A DNA stretch of 37,815 bases. Origin: Chloroflexaceae bacterium (GTDB taxonomy: Bacteria; Chloroflexota; Chloroflexia; Chloroflexales; Chloroflexaceae). Of this stretch, positions 1 through 6,937 are shown in pieces. The stretch spans positions 1 through 37,815 of the forward strand of contig JAAURD010000023.1 in assembly GCA_012034075.1 (NCBI GenBank), given 5' to 3'. Each line of letters starts with the position of its first letter. The stretch's first letter is position 1. The notes beneath the pieces were generated by a model that was not told the DNA's origin, did not search any database, and worked only from the letters and a program-made list of their open reading frames with translations. The position numbers and the translations under genes are program-made.

Positions 1-82
1 GTGCGGCTGCAAGCCGCAGCTACGTCTGCGTGTAGAGCTTTGTTGTGCGGCTGCAAGCCGCAAGCCGCACCTACAGCTGAAC
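1..82. repeat. Repeated GC-rich hairpin units
   Basis: The 18-base unit GTGCGGCTGCAAGCCGCA occurs at 1-18 and again at 45-62. Each copy contains the self-complementary core GCGGCTTGCAGCCGC on the opposite strand and could fold into a short hairpin. The second copy is followed by another AAGCCGCAC. This looks like an intergenic repeat family rather than a coding sequence. The rest of 83-221 holds no gene that I can support. Copies elsewhere in the genome would confirm a repeat family. Confidence 0.55.
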
Positions 83-221
83 GCATCAGATCAACGTGGT
101 TGAAGGACGAGCGCAAAATGGTATCATGCATCGTCTAAATCTCTTGGGGAATCGTAAGGCACACGTCAGAGAGTCATCAATTCTAACTGACGCATGCCTT
201 ACTGGAGAATGAGAAAACACC

Positions 222-1133
222 ATGAACACGTTTCTCACTGCTATTATACCAGTCTTTGTTGTGATTGCGATAGGGTTTGGGTTGCGATTCTACCACTTTC
301 CCGGAGATGCTTTCTGGAACCTGGCAGCTCGTCTGACCTATGTTGTCTTTTTTCCGTCCCTGCTGATCAACCGCCTGGCCCATGCCGAACTTGGCAATAT
401 TGATGTGTTTACCCTGGCGCTGGCTTTGACCACCCCGATTATGATTGTCACGGTTGTGCTGATCAGTATCAAATCCTACATACCCCTGACCAACCCGGCC
501 TATACCTCACTCTACCAGGGCAGCATTCGTTTTAATACCTACATCGGGCTGGCTTGCGTGGCAGCGGTTGCTCCCAACAAAGGTGTCGCACTGGCGGCTA
601 TTGCCCTGGCAATCCTCATACCGTTTATCAATGTGCTGAGTATCTCGTTTCTCACCTTCTATCTTGCGGATCAGGGCGTAAGTATCAAGCGGATTATACG
701 TTCTATTGTGCGCAATCCACTGATCATTGCCTGCATGATTGGCATTGGACTTAACTTGACAGGCATTGGTCTGCCCTTTATTACGGGAGATATTCTCACT
801 ATCCTGAGTGATGCAGCGTTGCCGATTGGTTTGCTGACCGTCGGTGCTGGTCTCGATCTGCAATCGGTCAAGACATCCACCATGCCTGTCGTGTTGGCAA
901 CGGCGATCAAGTTGCTGGTGATGCCGTTGCTTGCCATTGCTATGTGCTCGCTGTTGCAACTAAGCGGTCTCGTAGCAACAGTGGTTATTCTCTTCTGTGC
1001 ATTGCCGGGCGCACCATCTGCCTACATTCTGGCGCAAGAGCTTGGCGGTGATACCACCCTGATGGCAAGCATTGTTACGGTGCAAACGGCTCTGGCGCTG
1101 CTGACCATGCCGCTGGTAGCACTCTTCTGGTAA
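222..1133 (+). CDS. AEC-family transporter (auxin efflux carrier-like permease)
   Basis: A 303-residue integral membrane protein made almost entirely of hydrophobic helices, with about ten predicted segments in two five-helix halves. It starts with NTFLTAIIPVFVVIAIGFGL and has a second half beginning near residue 160, as in the AEC (auxin efflux carrier) family. Bacterial members are secondary transporters for small organic acids such as malate or malonate; the substrate here cannot be read from sequence. Length matches the family (about 300). A GGAGAATGAG purine stretch precedes the ATG. The gene is convergent with modD and only 8 bases separate them, so no separate terminator fits between. 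Family assignment is firm and substrate is unknown. Confidence 0.85.
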   Translation: MNTFLTAIIPVFVVIAIGFGLRFYHFPGDAFWNLAARLTYVVFFPSLLINRLAHAELGNIDVFTLALALTTPIMIVTVVLISIKSYIPLTNPAYTSLYQGSIRFNTYIGLACVAAVAPNKGVALAAIALAILIPFINVLSISFLTFYLADQGVSIKRIIRSIVRNPLIIACMIGIGLNLTGIGLPFITGDILTILSDAALPIGLLTVGAGLDLQSVKTSTMPVVLATAIKLLVMPLLAIAMCSLLQLSGLVATVVILFCALPGAPSAYILAQELGGDTTLMASIVTVQTALALLTMPLVALFW

Positions 1134-1141
1134 TGGTAACG

Positions 1142-2002
1142 TTAGAGCACTGTCATACGAGCACTGATATCCGCTGGCTTTCCAAAATAGGGCGCGGATG
1201 TTACCAGCACATCAACACCGGTCGCCGCGTATGCTGCGATGCTGTCCCGTGTGATGCCGCCGGCTGCCGCAATCACGGTCTCTGGGGCAATCTCGCGTAT
1301 TGCTTGCACCGCAGCCGTCATGCGCTCGACCGGCAGTTTATCGAATTGGAGATAACGCACACCTGCTTCAAGCATCAGCAATGCCTCTTCCAGCGTTTCG
1401 ATTTCCACAACAACGCGCTTCTCACGGCAGGTGTGCTGGAGCGTTGACACATGGTCGAGCAAGCCGGCCATGCCCCCGGTAAACGCGCGGTGCTGCTCAA
1501 ACACAAGGATAGTCTCTGATAACCCCAGACGATGGGGCAATGCACCACCGGCCTGCACTGCTTTGATCGAGAGCGCACGCGTACCGGGAAACATTTTGCG
1601 CGTTGTGACAACATTTACGGCCGGGTTTACCTGCTGTGCTGTTTGCACCATGGCATGCATACGGCCTGCAATGCCGCTGCTATATTCAAGCAGATTCACT
1701 GCAATCTTCCAGCCACGATGCAAGGCAGCGGCTGGGCCAGTGGCCTGCAGCACCACATGCCCCGGCGGCAGGCGGCTTCCGCTGGCAATCGTCTGCTCAA
1801 CCACGGCGCCGCACTGGTGCAGCACCTGTGCGGCCTCTTCCGTTGCACAGATGACCGTATCGTGGCGTGTGGTAAACGTCATTCGCCCCAACCTGCTGCC
1901 AATGCCCAGAGCAGTCGTTGTCAGATCAAAATAGGGCACATCTTCTGCAATCAGTGCTGCTATCTCTGCATCATGCAGGCAGGAATATGGTACTGTATAC
2001 AT
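1142..2002 (-). CDS. modD: ModD, nicotinate phosphoribosyltransferase-like molybdenum-locus protein
   Basis: A 286-residue protein of the quinolinate/nicotinate phosphoribosyltransferase fold. Visible family marks are the N-terminal substrate-binding region with DVPYFDLTT, the segment VNLLEYSSGIAGRMHAMV that matches the LNxLxxxSGIAT region of quinolinate phosphoribosyltransferases, TRKMFPGTR (the TRKTxPGLR equivalent), and C-terminal AAGGITRDSIAAYAATGVDVLVTSAPY. The M-F replacement within the TRKT motif and the gene context mark the ModD subgroup rather than NadC. ModD is recurrently found in molybdate transport operons, but its reaction is not established. It is the last gene of modA-modB-modD, 40 bases after modB, with a GAGAGGAA ribosome site. 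Confidence 0.85.
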   Translation of the reverse strand: MYTVPYSCLHDAEIAALIAEDVPYFDLTTTALGIGSRLGRMTFTTRHDTVICATEEAAQVLHQCGAVVEQTIASGSRLPPGHVVLQATGPAAALHRGWKIAVNLLEYSSGIAGRMHAMVQTAQQVNPAVNVVTTRKMFPGTRALSIKAVQAGGALPHRLGLSETILVFEQHRAFTGGMAGLLDHVSTLQHTCREKRVVVEIETLEEALLMLEAGVRYLQFDKLPVERMTAAVQAIREIAPETVIAAAGGITRDSIAAYAATGVDVLVTSAPYFGKPADISARMTVL

Positions 2003-2042
2003 TGTTTATCGTTCCTCTCGCTGCTATCAGCTGTCCAAACGC

Positions 2043-2876
2043 CTACATACTGCCAATGCGCTGACGCATCAACCCTTTGACGACGGCTAGTACGCCAAAT
2101 GAGACCACAAGCAGAAGAATAGAAAGCGTCAGGGCCGTGCCAAGTTCCAACTCAAAGCCGATATAGATGGCCAGTGGCATCGTTTGCGTGCGGCCGGGAA
2201 AGTTGCCCGCAAAAATAATCGTTGCGCCAAACTCACCCAGCGCCCGCGCCCAGGTCATAATGGCCCCACCAAACAGCGCCGGCCACGCCAGCGGCAGGGT
2301 AATATGCCAGAAGACAGTCCAATGTTTCGCGCCATCAATCTGCGCTGCTTCTTCGGCATCGCGCTCAATACGCGTGAAACCGGCCATCGCCGATTTCACA
2401 AAAAACGGTGCCGCCACAAACAGCTGGGCCAGCACCACCGCTGTCTGCGTAAACGCCAGTTCCAGACCCAGATCACTCAGATATTCACCCACAACACCAC
2501 GCCGACCAAAGGCCATCAGCAAGGCGACACCTGCCACCGCTGGGGGCAACACCATGGGCAGGTCAATCAGCGTCTCAACGATCACCCGCCCGCGAAAGTC
2601 ATGGCGTGCCAGGAAATACGCCAATGGTGTACCGAATAACACCGCCAGCAGTGTCGCAATGAGCGATGTGGTCAGGCTCAACATCACCGCTTCCAGGACC
2701 TGCGGTTGCAGCGCATTCGCCAGCAGCGTGCTCAACCCGGTGCGGATGAGCAAGGAAAACAGCGGCAGTGTCAGGAAGACGAGCAGCGGCAACGCCAACA
2801 GCGCCAACCCTATCCGATGCCAGTCGCGACGTTGGGAAAGCACCACGCGCCCAATAGGTCGAGTTTGAAGCGTCAT
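2043..2876 (-). CDS. modB: ModB, molybdate ABC transporter permease
   Basis: A 277-residue inner-membrane permease of the molybdate/tungstate ABC importer. The first helix (about residues 24-45) is followed by four or five more. The ABC-permease EAA loop is visible near residues 175-205 as EEAAQIDGAKHWTVFWHITL, the site that docks on the ATPase. LPMVLPPAVAGVALL is typical of ModB. The GGAGGATGTC ribosome site lies just before the ATG, and the gene begins 11 bases after modA. No ModC ATPase follows; modD comes next. The transporter therefore needs an ATP-binding subunit encoded elsewhere. Assignment is confident; molybdate versus tungstate cannot be told apart. Confidence 0.93.
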   Translation of the reverse strand: MTLQTRPIGRVVLSQRRDWHRIGLALLALPLLVFLTLPLFSLLIRTGLSTLLANALQPQVLEAVMLSLTTSLIATLLAVLFGTPLAYFLARHDFRGRVIVETLIDLPMVLPPAVAGVALLMAFGRRGVVGEYLSDLGLELAFTQTAVVLAQLFVAAPFFVKSAMAGFTRIERDAEEAAQIDGAKHWTVFWHITLPLAWPALFGGAIMTWARALGEFGATIIFAGNFPGRTQTMPLAIYIGFELELGTALTLSILLLVVSFGVLAVVKGLMRQRIGSM

Positions 2877-2887
2877 GACATCCTCCG

Positions 2888-3733
2888 TTACTCTATCGGC
2901 AGAAAGCCGAAATCAGCCAGCGTGCGCTGCCCCTCTGCAGAGAGCACATAGCCAATAAACGCCTCGGCCAGGGCCGGTTGGGTGCTATCGCTCACCTGTG
3001 CGATTGGATACACCGCAATGGTGTTCAAATCATCCGGTATTGCTATCTGTTGCACCTGATTTACCACATTCGCTGTGATATCTGATGTATACACAATGCC
3101 CGCATCCGCTTCGCCCAGCACGACCTTGGTTAGTACCGCTTTGACCGTCTGTTCATAGGACACGACATTCTCCAGCACTGCATCACGATAGGTGCTGGAA
3201 AAATCAGTATGTGCGTTTGCTTTATCCAGATACTCCAGTGAATAGCCGCCAACTGGAACATCCGCAGATGCCAGCACCACTTTCAACCCTGGTTTTGCCA
3301 GGTCGGCGAGCGTTTCGACGTCACCAGGGTTATCGGCCGGGACAACCACGACGAGCTGATTTTGCCCAAAGTCTTGGGGTGCATCAGCTGTAACGCGTCC
3401 ATCTTCCACCGCAACATCCATCTGTTGCTCATTGGCCGAGGCAAAGACATCGGCCGGGGCGCCCTGCGCCAGTTGCTGCGCCAGTTGCTGCGACCCGGCA
3501 AAGTTAAACACCACCTTTGTTCCTGGGTTGGCCGCTTCAAAATCTGCACCAATCTGGGTGAATGCTTCAGTCAGTGATGCAGCGGCAAACACGGTGAGTT
3601 CGCCGCTAGCTGGCTGCTCGCCTGCTGTTGAAGGTGGACTGGCTCCAGCCGGTCCTTGAGCTGATTGGCTGGTACAACCAGACAGGACCACCATAAACAC
3701 CGCCACGATAACTACACGTAACCATCCTTGCAT
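2888..3733 (-). CDS. modA: ModA, molybdate-binding lipoprotein
   Basis: A 281-residue exported substrate-binding protein. Residues 1-19 form a signal peptide ending in a lipobox, VVLSGC, with Cys20 as lipidation site. A Pro/Ser/Ala-rich spacer of about 25 residues follows. The mature domain opens with LTVFAAASLTEAF and continues with GSQQLAQQL, ADVFASAN and VVSYEQTVKAVLTKVVLGEADAGIVYTSD, all characteristic of ModA. The protein ends with a C-terminal lobe segment, NTIAVYPIAQVSDS to DFGFLPIE. It begins with ATG after a strong AGGAGGATGACAAA site and starts the modABD operon. Its C-terminal 45 residues are important because a homologous segment appears relocated in the neighbouring regulator. 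Confidence 0.95.
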   Translation of the reverse strand: MQGWLRVVIVAVFMVVLSGCTSQSAQGPAGASPPSTAGEQPASGELTVFAAASLTEAFTQIGADFEAANPGTKVVFNFAGSQQLAQQLAQGAPADVFASANEQQMDVAVEDGRVTADAPQDFGQNQLVVVVPADNPGDVETLADLAKPGLKVVLASADVPVGGYSLEYLDKANAHTDFSSTYRDAVLENVVSYEQTVKAVLTKVVLGEADAGIVYTSDITANVVNQVQQIAIPDDLNTIAVYPIAQVSDSTQPALAEAFIGYVLSAEGQRTLADFGFLPIE

Positions 3734-3820
3734 TTTGTCATCCTCCTATTCCTACAAATACAAACAGACTCTCTCCATGTCCAGAGCGGCACTGAGGAGA
3801 GCCTGTCGTTGGCTCAAACA

Positions 3821-3855
3821 AGCAATACATTGTCAGGCGTTGGTATAACGCGAAT
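3821..3855 (-). promoter_or_regulatory. Candidate modA promoter with inverted repeat
   Basis: Reading leftward, TTGATT (complement of 3852-3857 area) is followed about 18 bases later by GACAAT, a weak -35/-10 pair. Between them lies the inverted repeat GCGTT-N5-AACGC (about 3837-3851 on the plus strand as GCGTTGGTATAACGC). A repressor bound here would sit between the promoter hexamers. Escherichia coli ModE boxes also contain a TATAACG-like core, but the resemblance is short. This is suggestive only. Confidence 0.35.
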
Positions 3856-3870
3856 CAATCCATATGCTGG

Positions 3871-5196
3871 TCACCGTTGGTTCACTATCATCGGATAGAG
3901 AATGGGCGAAAGCACCTGATCGGCGGCGGCAACGCAATCGGATGCAAACACAATGCCCGCATCGGCCTCACCTGCAATCACACGATTGAGCACTGCCTGT
4001 GGTGTTTCTTCATAGCCAATCACATTTTGCAACACGGCCAGTTTCCCGGTGTTGCCCAGACAGCCCACCTGTTCCACTTGCGCTATCATCTCCAGGGCAT
4101 AATGGCCCACCGCAGTCGAGTCAGAACCAAAGACCAGCCGTCGCCCCGGCTTTGCCAGATCGCATAGATTCCACAGGTGCGCCGGGTTATGGCGTGCTGT
4201 TACAACCGCCAGGCGGTTGCGGGCAAAAACATGGGCTGTGCCTGGCGCAATCCGCCCATGCCGTACCACCTGCTCAAGGGCCATACCATTGGCCGAGGCA
4301 AACACATCAGCACTGACGCCACTCAGCAACTGCCGTGCCAGGAAGTGCGAACCGGCAAAGGTAAAGCGGACCTGTACCCCAGGATATAACCCAGCAAAGG
4401 TGGTACCAAGCTCCCGAAACGCATCGGTGAGCGATGCGGCGGCAAAGACAGTGAGCACCTGTTCCGATCCCATCGGGCAATCCACCGGAGCGGCGGGCAC
4501 AACACTCCCGGTCATCTTTGGTTCGGTTCCCAAAAACCCATGCGCAGACAAGACCTGCTGGCCGGCAGTTGAGCAAACATACGCCACAAACTGCTCTGCC
4601 AGCGCAGAACACGGGCTATCGGCGAGTGCAGCAATGGGGTACACAATAGGCGTATTCACAGACATCGGCAAGGTAAACGTATCGAGCCAGTCGAGCAACG
4701 TCCCCACCAGATGCTGGCGCCACTGCCATACCAGCCAGCGATAGGAATGGGGAGCTACCGCTTGCTGCCGTTGTTGTGCCTGTCCGCGAAACACCTGCAA
4801 TGCCCGACGTTGCCGATCAATCAGGGCTACCACCGACTCGTGGCCGGCGAGTGACGCAAAATAGAGCCGCGCCAGCAGATCACGCTGGAGATGATCTTCT
4901 TCCACGGCCGTACTTTCCAGCCAATCGGCAAACGCCTGCTCTCCCGCAGCGGTGAGATGCAGCATCTTCCGCGGCGGGTAGTTGCCCGGCTGTTCCTGGG
5001 TAATGGTGAGATACCCGGCTTCGGCCAAGCGGTTGAGCATGGCATAAAACTGGCTCTGCTTCACCGACCAGATCTCTCCCAGCGCCTCTGGTGCAAAGAG
5101 CCGTTGATACAGCTCGTACCCATGCAACGGCTGTTCGTGGAGCAAGCCGAGCAGGGTCAGTTCAATCGTCAGTTCTGGTTGGCGCCGTGGACTCAT
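3871..5196 (-). CDS. PadR-type regulator fused to a circularly permuted ModA-like domain
   Basis: From ATG at 5196 the protein has 441 residues; a TTG at 5217 would add seven. I prefer the ATG because GGATAG precedes it. Residues 10-178 are a PadR-type winged helix plus C-terminal helices: LLGLLHEQPLHGYELYQRL, SQFYAMLNRLAEAGYL and LHLTAAGEQAF. Then comes NTPIVYPIAALADSP to SAHGFL (about 181-222), which matches the LAST 45 residues of ModA. After a 22-residue linker comes LTVFAAASLTDAFRELG, the START of ModA, through ADVFASAN and GEADAGIVFASD, ending near SPILYPMIVNQR. The ModA fold is thus circularly permuted. There is no signal peptide, so it is cytoplasmic. It is likely a one-component molybdate/tungstate sensor controlling the adjacent mod genes; that function is inference. 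Confidence 0.85.
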   Translation of the reverse strand: MSPRRQPELTIELTLLGLLHEQPLHGYELYQRLFAPEALGEIWSVKQSQFYAMLNRLAEAGYLTITQEQPGNYPPRKMLHLTAAGEQAFADWLESTAVEEDHLQRDLLARLYFASLAGHESVVALIDRQRRALQVFRGQAQQRQQAVAPHSYRWLVWQWRQHLVGTLLDWLDTFTLPMSVNTPIVYPIAALADSPCSALAEQFVAYVCSTAGQQVLSAHGFLGTEPKMTGSVVPAAPVDCPMGSEQVLTVFAAASLTDAFRELGTTFAGLYPGVQVRFTFAGSHFLARQLLSGVSADVFASANGMALEQVVRHGRIAPGTAHVFARNRLAVVTARHNPAHLWNLCDLAKPGRRLVFGSDSTAVGHYALEMIAQVEQVGCLGNTGKLAVLQNVIGYEETPQAVLNRVIAGEADAGIVFASDCVAAADQVLSPILYPMIVNQR

Positions 5197-5219
5197 CACC
5201 GCTATCCGATACAACAAAC

Positions 5220-5256
5220 ATAGTCACGCTGTGACTATTCATTTTCTGAATAGTCA
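5220..5256. promoter_or_regulatory. Operator candidate: three alternating TAGTCA half-sites
   Basis: ATAGTCAC (5220-5227) and GTGACTAT (5231-5238) form a perfect inverted repeat with a 3-base spacer. The right arm is shared with a second perfect inverted repeat, TGACTATTC (5232-5240) and GAATAGTCA (5248-5256), with a 7-base spacer. The array lies directly downstream of the -10 box of the PadR-ModA gene and covers its expected transcription start and leader, the usual position for autorepression. Inference: this is the binding site of the PadR-ModA protein. No second copy was noticed in front of modA. Confidence 0.65.
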
Positions 5257-5257
5257 G

Positions 5258-5286
5258 AGTATACCGTCTTTCGCATCACCTGTCAA
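5258..5286 (-). promoter_or_regulatory. Promoter of the PadR-ModA gene
   Basis: On the minus strand TTGACA (5286-5281) and TATACT (5263-5258) are separated by exactly 17 bases, a near-consensus sigma70-type promoter. The predicted start lies near 5251, giving a leader of about 55 bases to the ATG at 5196. The start and leader are overlaid by the inverted repeats at 5220-5256. Confidence 0.7.
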
Positions 5287-5308
5287 ATCACCGAACATTG
5301 GTTGGCAG

Positions 5309-5317
5309 TGGTATAAT
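5309..5317 (+). promoter_or_regulatory. Extended -10 element before the methyltransferase fragment
   Basis: TGGTATAAT is an extended -10 box (TG-N-TATAAT). The expected start would lie only a few bases ahead of the ATG at 5331, so a transcript would be nearly leaderless. No convincing -35 is visible. Confidence 0.4.
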
Positions 5318-5330
5318 TTCAATAGAAACT

Positions 5331-5621
5331 ATGGACACCTTACATCTGCTTGAACATCGTCGGCTAACGTTGCAGGCACAACTCGATGCCGCAACATCAA
5401 AAACAATGCGCAACCAGCTTGGTCAGTGTGCAACACCATCGCCATGGCAATCGCTCAAAAGCATTCTGGCTGAAACACTGATGCGTGAAGGTCGGGTCTA
5501 CGGTGGGGGCCTCTACAAACTGGAGCCAGGCGAACTGGGCAACCTGCCCATGCCAGATTTGACTGAACACACCGGCACGATTCTGGCAGCATTGCCACAA
5601 CAGCAACAACTTTTCTCATGA
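5331..5621 (+). pseudogene. C-terminal remnant of an adenine-specific DNA methyltransferase-like protein
   Basis: An open frame of 96 residues from ATG at 5331 (a longer GTG-type start exists at 5298). The segment [28 protein letters not shown] resembles the extreme C-terminus of class I N6-adenine DNA methyltransferases (Eco57I/N6_Mtase type), where [16 protein letters not shown] recurs near the end of the target-recognition part. The catalytic NPPY and SAM-binding motifs are absent and no matching upstream coding sequence is visible. It is therefore either a decayed remnant or a small stand-alone protein of unknown role. The reading frame is intact and has an extended -10 ahead of it, so expression is possible. 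Similarity is from recalled motifs. Confidence 0.5.
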
Positions 5622-5829
5622 ACGATACCGATGACAGCAGCGCCTATCAGCCAATAAAACGAGCTACCATAGGAAATCGCCTGGATACAGCAAATATGGA
5701 TGATTACCCTATCAATTGATAGAATAACGAAAGTTTTCCACAGATGTTTACAACATGTGGATAATGATTAAAATACGTGATGCTGGAAGCGCATGAAACC
5801 GATATCTGCCAGTGATGGTATGGTATAAT
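5622..5829. promoter_or_regulatory. ruvB upstream region: palindrome, DnaA-box pair and extended -10
   Basis: Three signals lie here. CTATCAATTGATAG (5709-5722) is a perfect 14-base palindrome. TTTTCCACA (5734-5742, one mismatch) and TGTGGATAA (5756-5764, a perfect DnaA box on the minus strand) face each other across 13 bases, within which ATGTT-TAC-AACAT is itself inverted. TGGTATAAT (5821-5829) is an extended -10 whose start would fall just before ruvB. DnaA boxes are established sites for the initiator protein. A role in controlling ruvB is inference, and two boxes alone do not make an origin. Confidence 0.55.
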
Positions 5830-5861
5830 GTGATACAATGCACACACGTGCTGAGGTAATG

Positions 5862-6917
5862 ATGAGCGAACAACGTCTGGTCAGTCCCGATTCTCACGAT
5901 GATGATCATCAGGTCGAAAAGAGTCTGCGGCCCCGTTCACTCAATGAATTTATCGGCCAGCAACGCGTCATCGACCAGTTGCGCATTGCTATCACGGCGG
6001 CCCAACGACGCGAGGAACCCCTGGATCATACCCTGTTTTATGGGCCACCGGGCTTGGGTAAAACGTCGCTCGCTGGCGTGATAGCCAATGAAATGGGCGT
6101 GAATATGAAGATCACCAGCGGCCCGGCGGTCGAACGCGCGGGTGATCTGGCCGCCATTCTGACGAATTTGCAGCCCAATGATGTGCTGTTCATCGATGAA
6201 GTGCATCGCCTCAACCGCGCAATTGAAGAAGTGCTCTACCCAGCGATGGAAGATTTTGCACTGGACCTGATTGTGGGCAAAGGACCAGGAGCGCGAAACT
6301 TGCGGCTGACCCTGCCACGTTTTACGGTGATCGGTGCAACCACGCGGTTGGCGCTGCTCACTTCGCCTTTGCGTGACCGGTTTGGGGCCATTCATCGGCT
6401 GGAATTTTATACCGATGACGCCATGCAAGAAATTGTCAGCCGCTCCGCCGGGCTGCTCCAGGTCGCCATCACGCCGGAAGGTTCGCTCGAGATTGGGCGC
6501 CGCGCACGTGGCACCCCACGCATTGCCAACCGTCTGCTGCGGCGAGTACGCGACTATGCGCAGGTGATTGCCGATGGCACGATTACGCTTGAGGTGGCTC
6601 GCGCTGCACTAGCCATGCTCCAGATTGATGAACTGGGATTGGATGAAAACGACCGCCGCTTGCTGCATGCGATGATTCATCTCTTCGATGGTGGGCCGGT
6701 GGGCCTATCTACGCTGGCCGCTGCTCTCGCTGAAGAGGTCGATGCGATTGAAGACGTCTATGAGCCATTCCTGATTCAGGTTGGCTTTTTGCAGCGGACG
6801 CCGCGTGGACGGATAGCGAGCCGGCGGGCGTATGAGCATTTGGGGTTGCCCATTGCGGCTTCAGATGGCAGCGACTCCGGTAGTAGCGCCGAAGGCCAGC
6901 AGCACCGTCTGCTGTGA
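5862..6917 (+). CDS. ruvB: RuvB, Holliday junction branch migration ATPase
   Basis: About 351 residues from the ATG at 5862 (ATGs at 5838 and 5859 are also in frame); GAGG at 5853-5856 best fits 5862. RuvB is the hexameric motor that drives Holliday junction migration with RuvA. Numbered from the 5838 ATG, visible motifs are [12 protein letters not shown] (about 30-40), Walker A GPPGLGKT (69-76), Walker B DEVH (120-123), sensor GATTR (166-170), arginine finger region SPLRDRFG and the C-terminal winged helix ending [20 protein letters not shown]. Length fits the family. A short Ser/Gly-rich tail follows. ruvA and ruvC are not in the window. Its stop overlaps a possible GTG start of the next gene, so the two may be co-transcribed. 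Confidence 0.97.
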   Translation: MSEQRLVSPDSHDDDHQVEKSLRPRSLNEFIGQQRVIDQLRIAITAAQRREEPLDHTLFYGPPGLGKTSLAGVIANEMGVNMKITSGPAVERAGDLAAILTNLQPNDVLFIDEVHRLNRAIEEVLYPAMEDFALDLIVGKGPGARNLRLTLPRFTVIGATTRLALLTSPLRDRFGAIHRLEFYTDDAMQEIVSRSAGLLQVAITPEGSLEIGRRARGTPRIANRLLRRVRDYAQVIADGTITLEVARAALAMLQIDELGLDENDRRLLHAMIHLFDGGPVGLSTLAAALAEEVDAIEDVYEPFLIQVGFLQRTPRGRIASRRAYEHLGLPIAASDGSDSGSSAEGQQHRLL

Positions 6918-6937
6918 TCCGAAGAACGAGGGCTGAT

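Noticed and set aside
2167..2868. Long open frame of 233 codons antisense to modB
   Set aside because: Arg/Ser-rich translation with no domain features, entirely within the well-supported modB gene on the other strand.
4217..4744. 175-codon open frame antisense to the PadR-ModA gene
   Set aside because: Shadow of a strongly supported coding frame; composition is not protein-like.
5734..5764. Chromosomal replication origin
   Set aside because: Only two DnaA boxes and no dnaA, dnaN or AT-rich unwinding element nearby; more likely local regulation.
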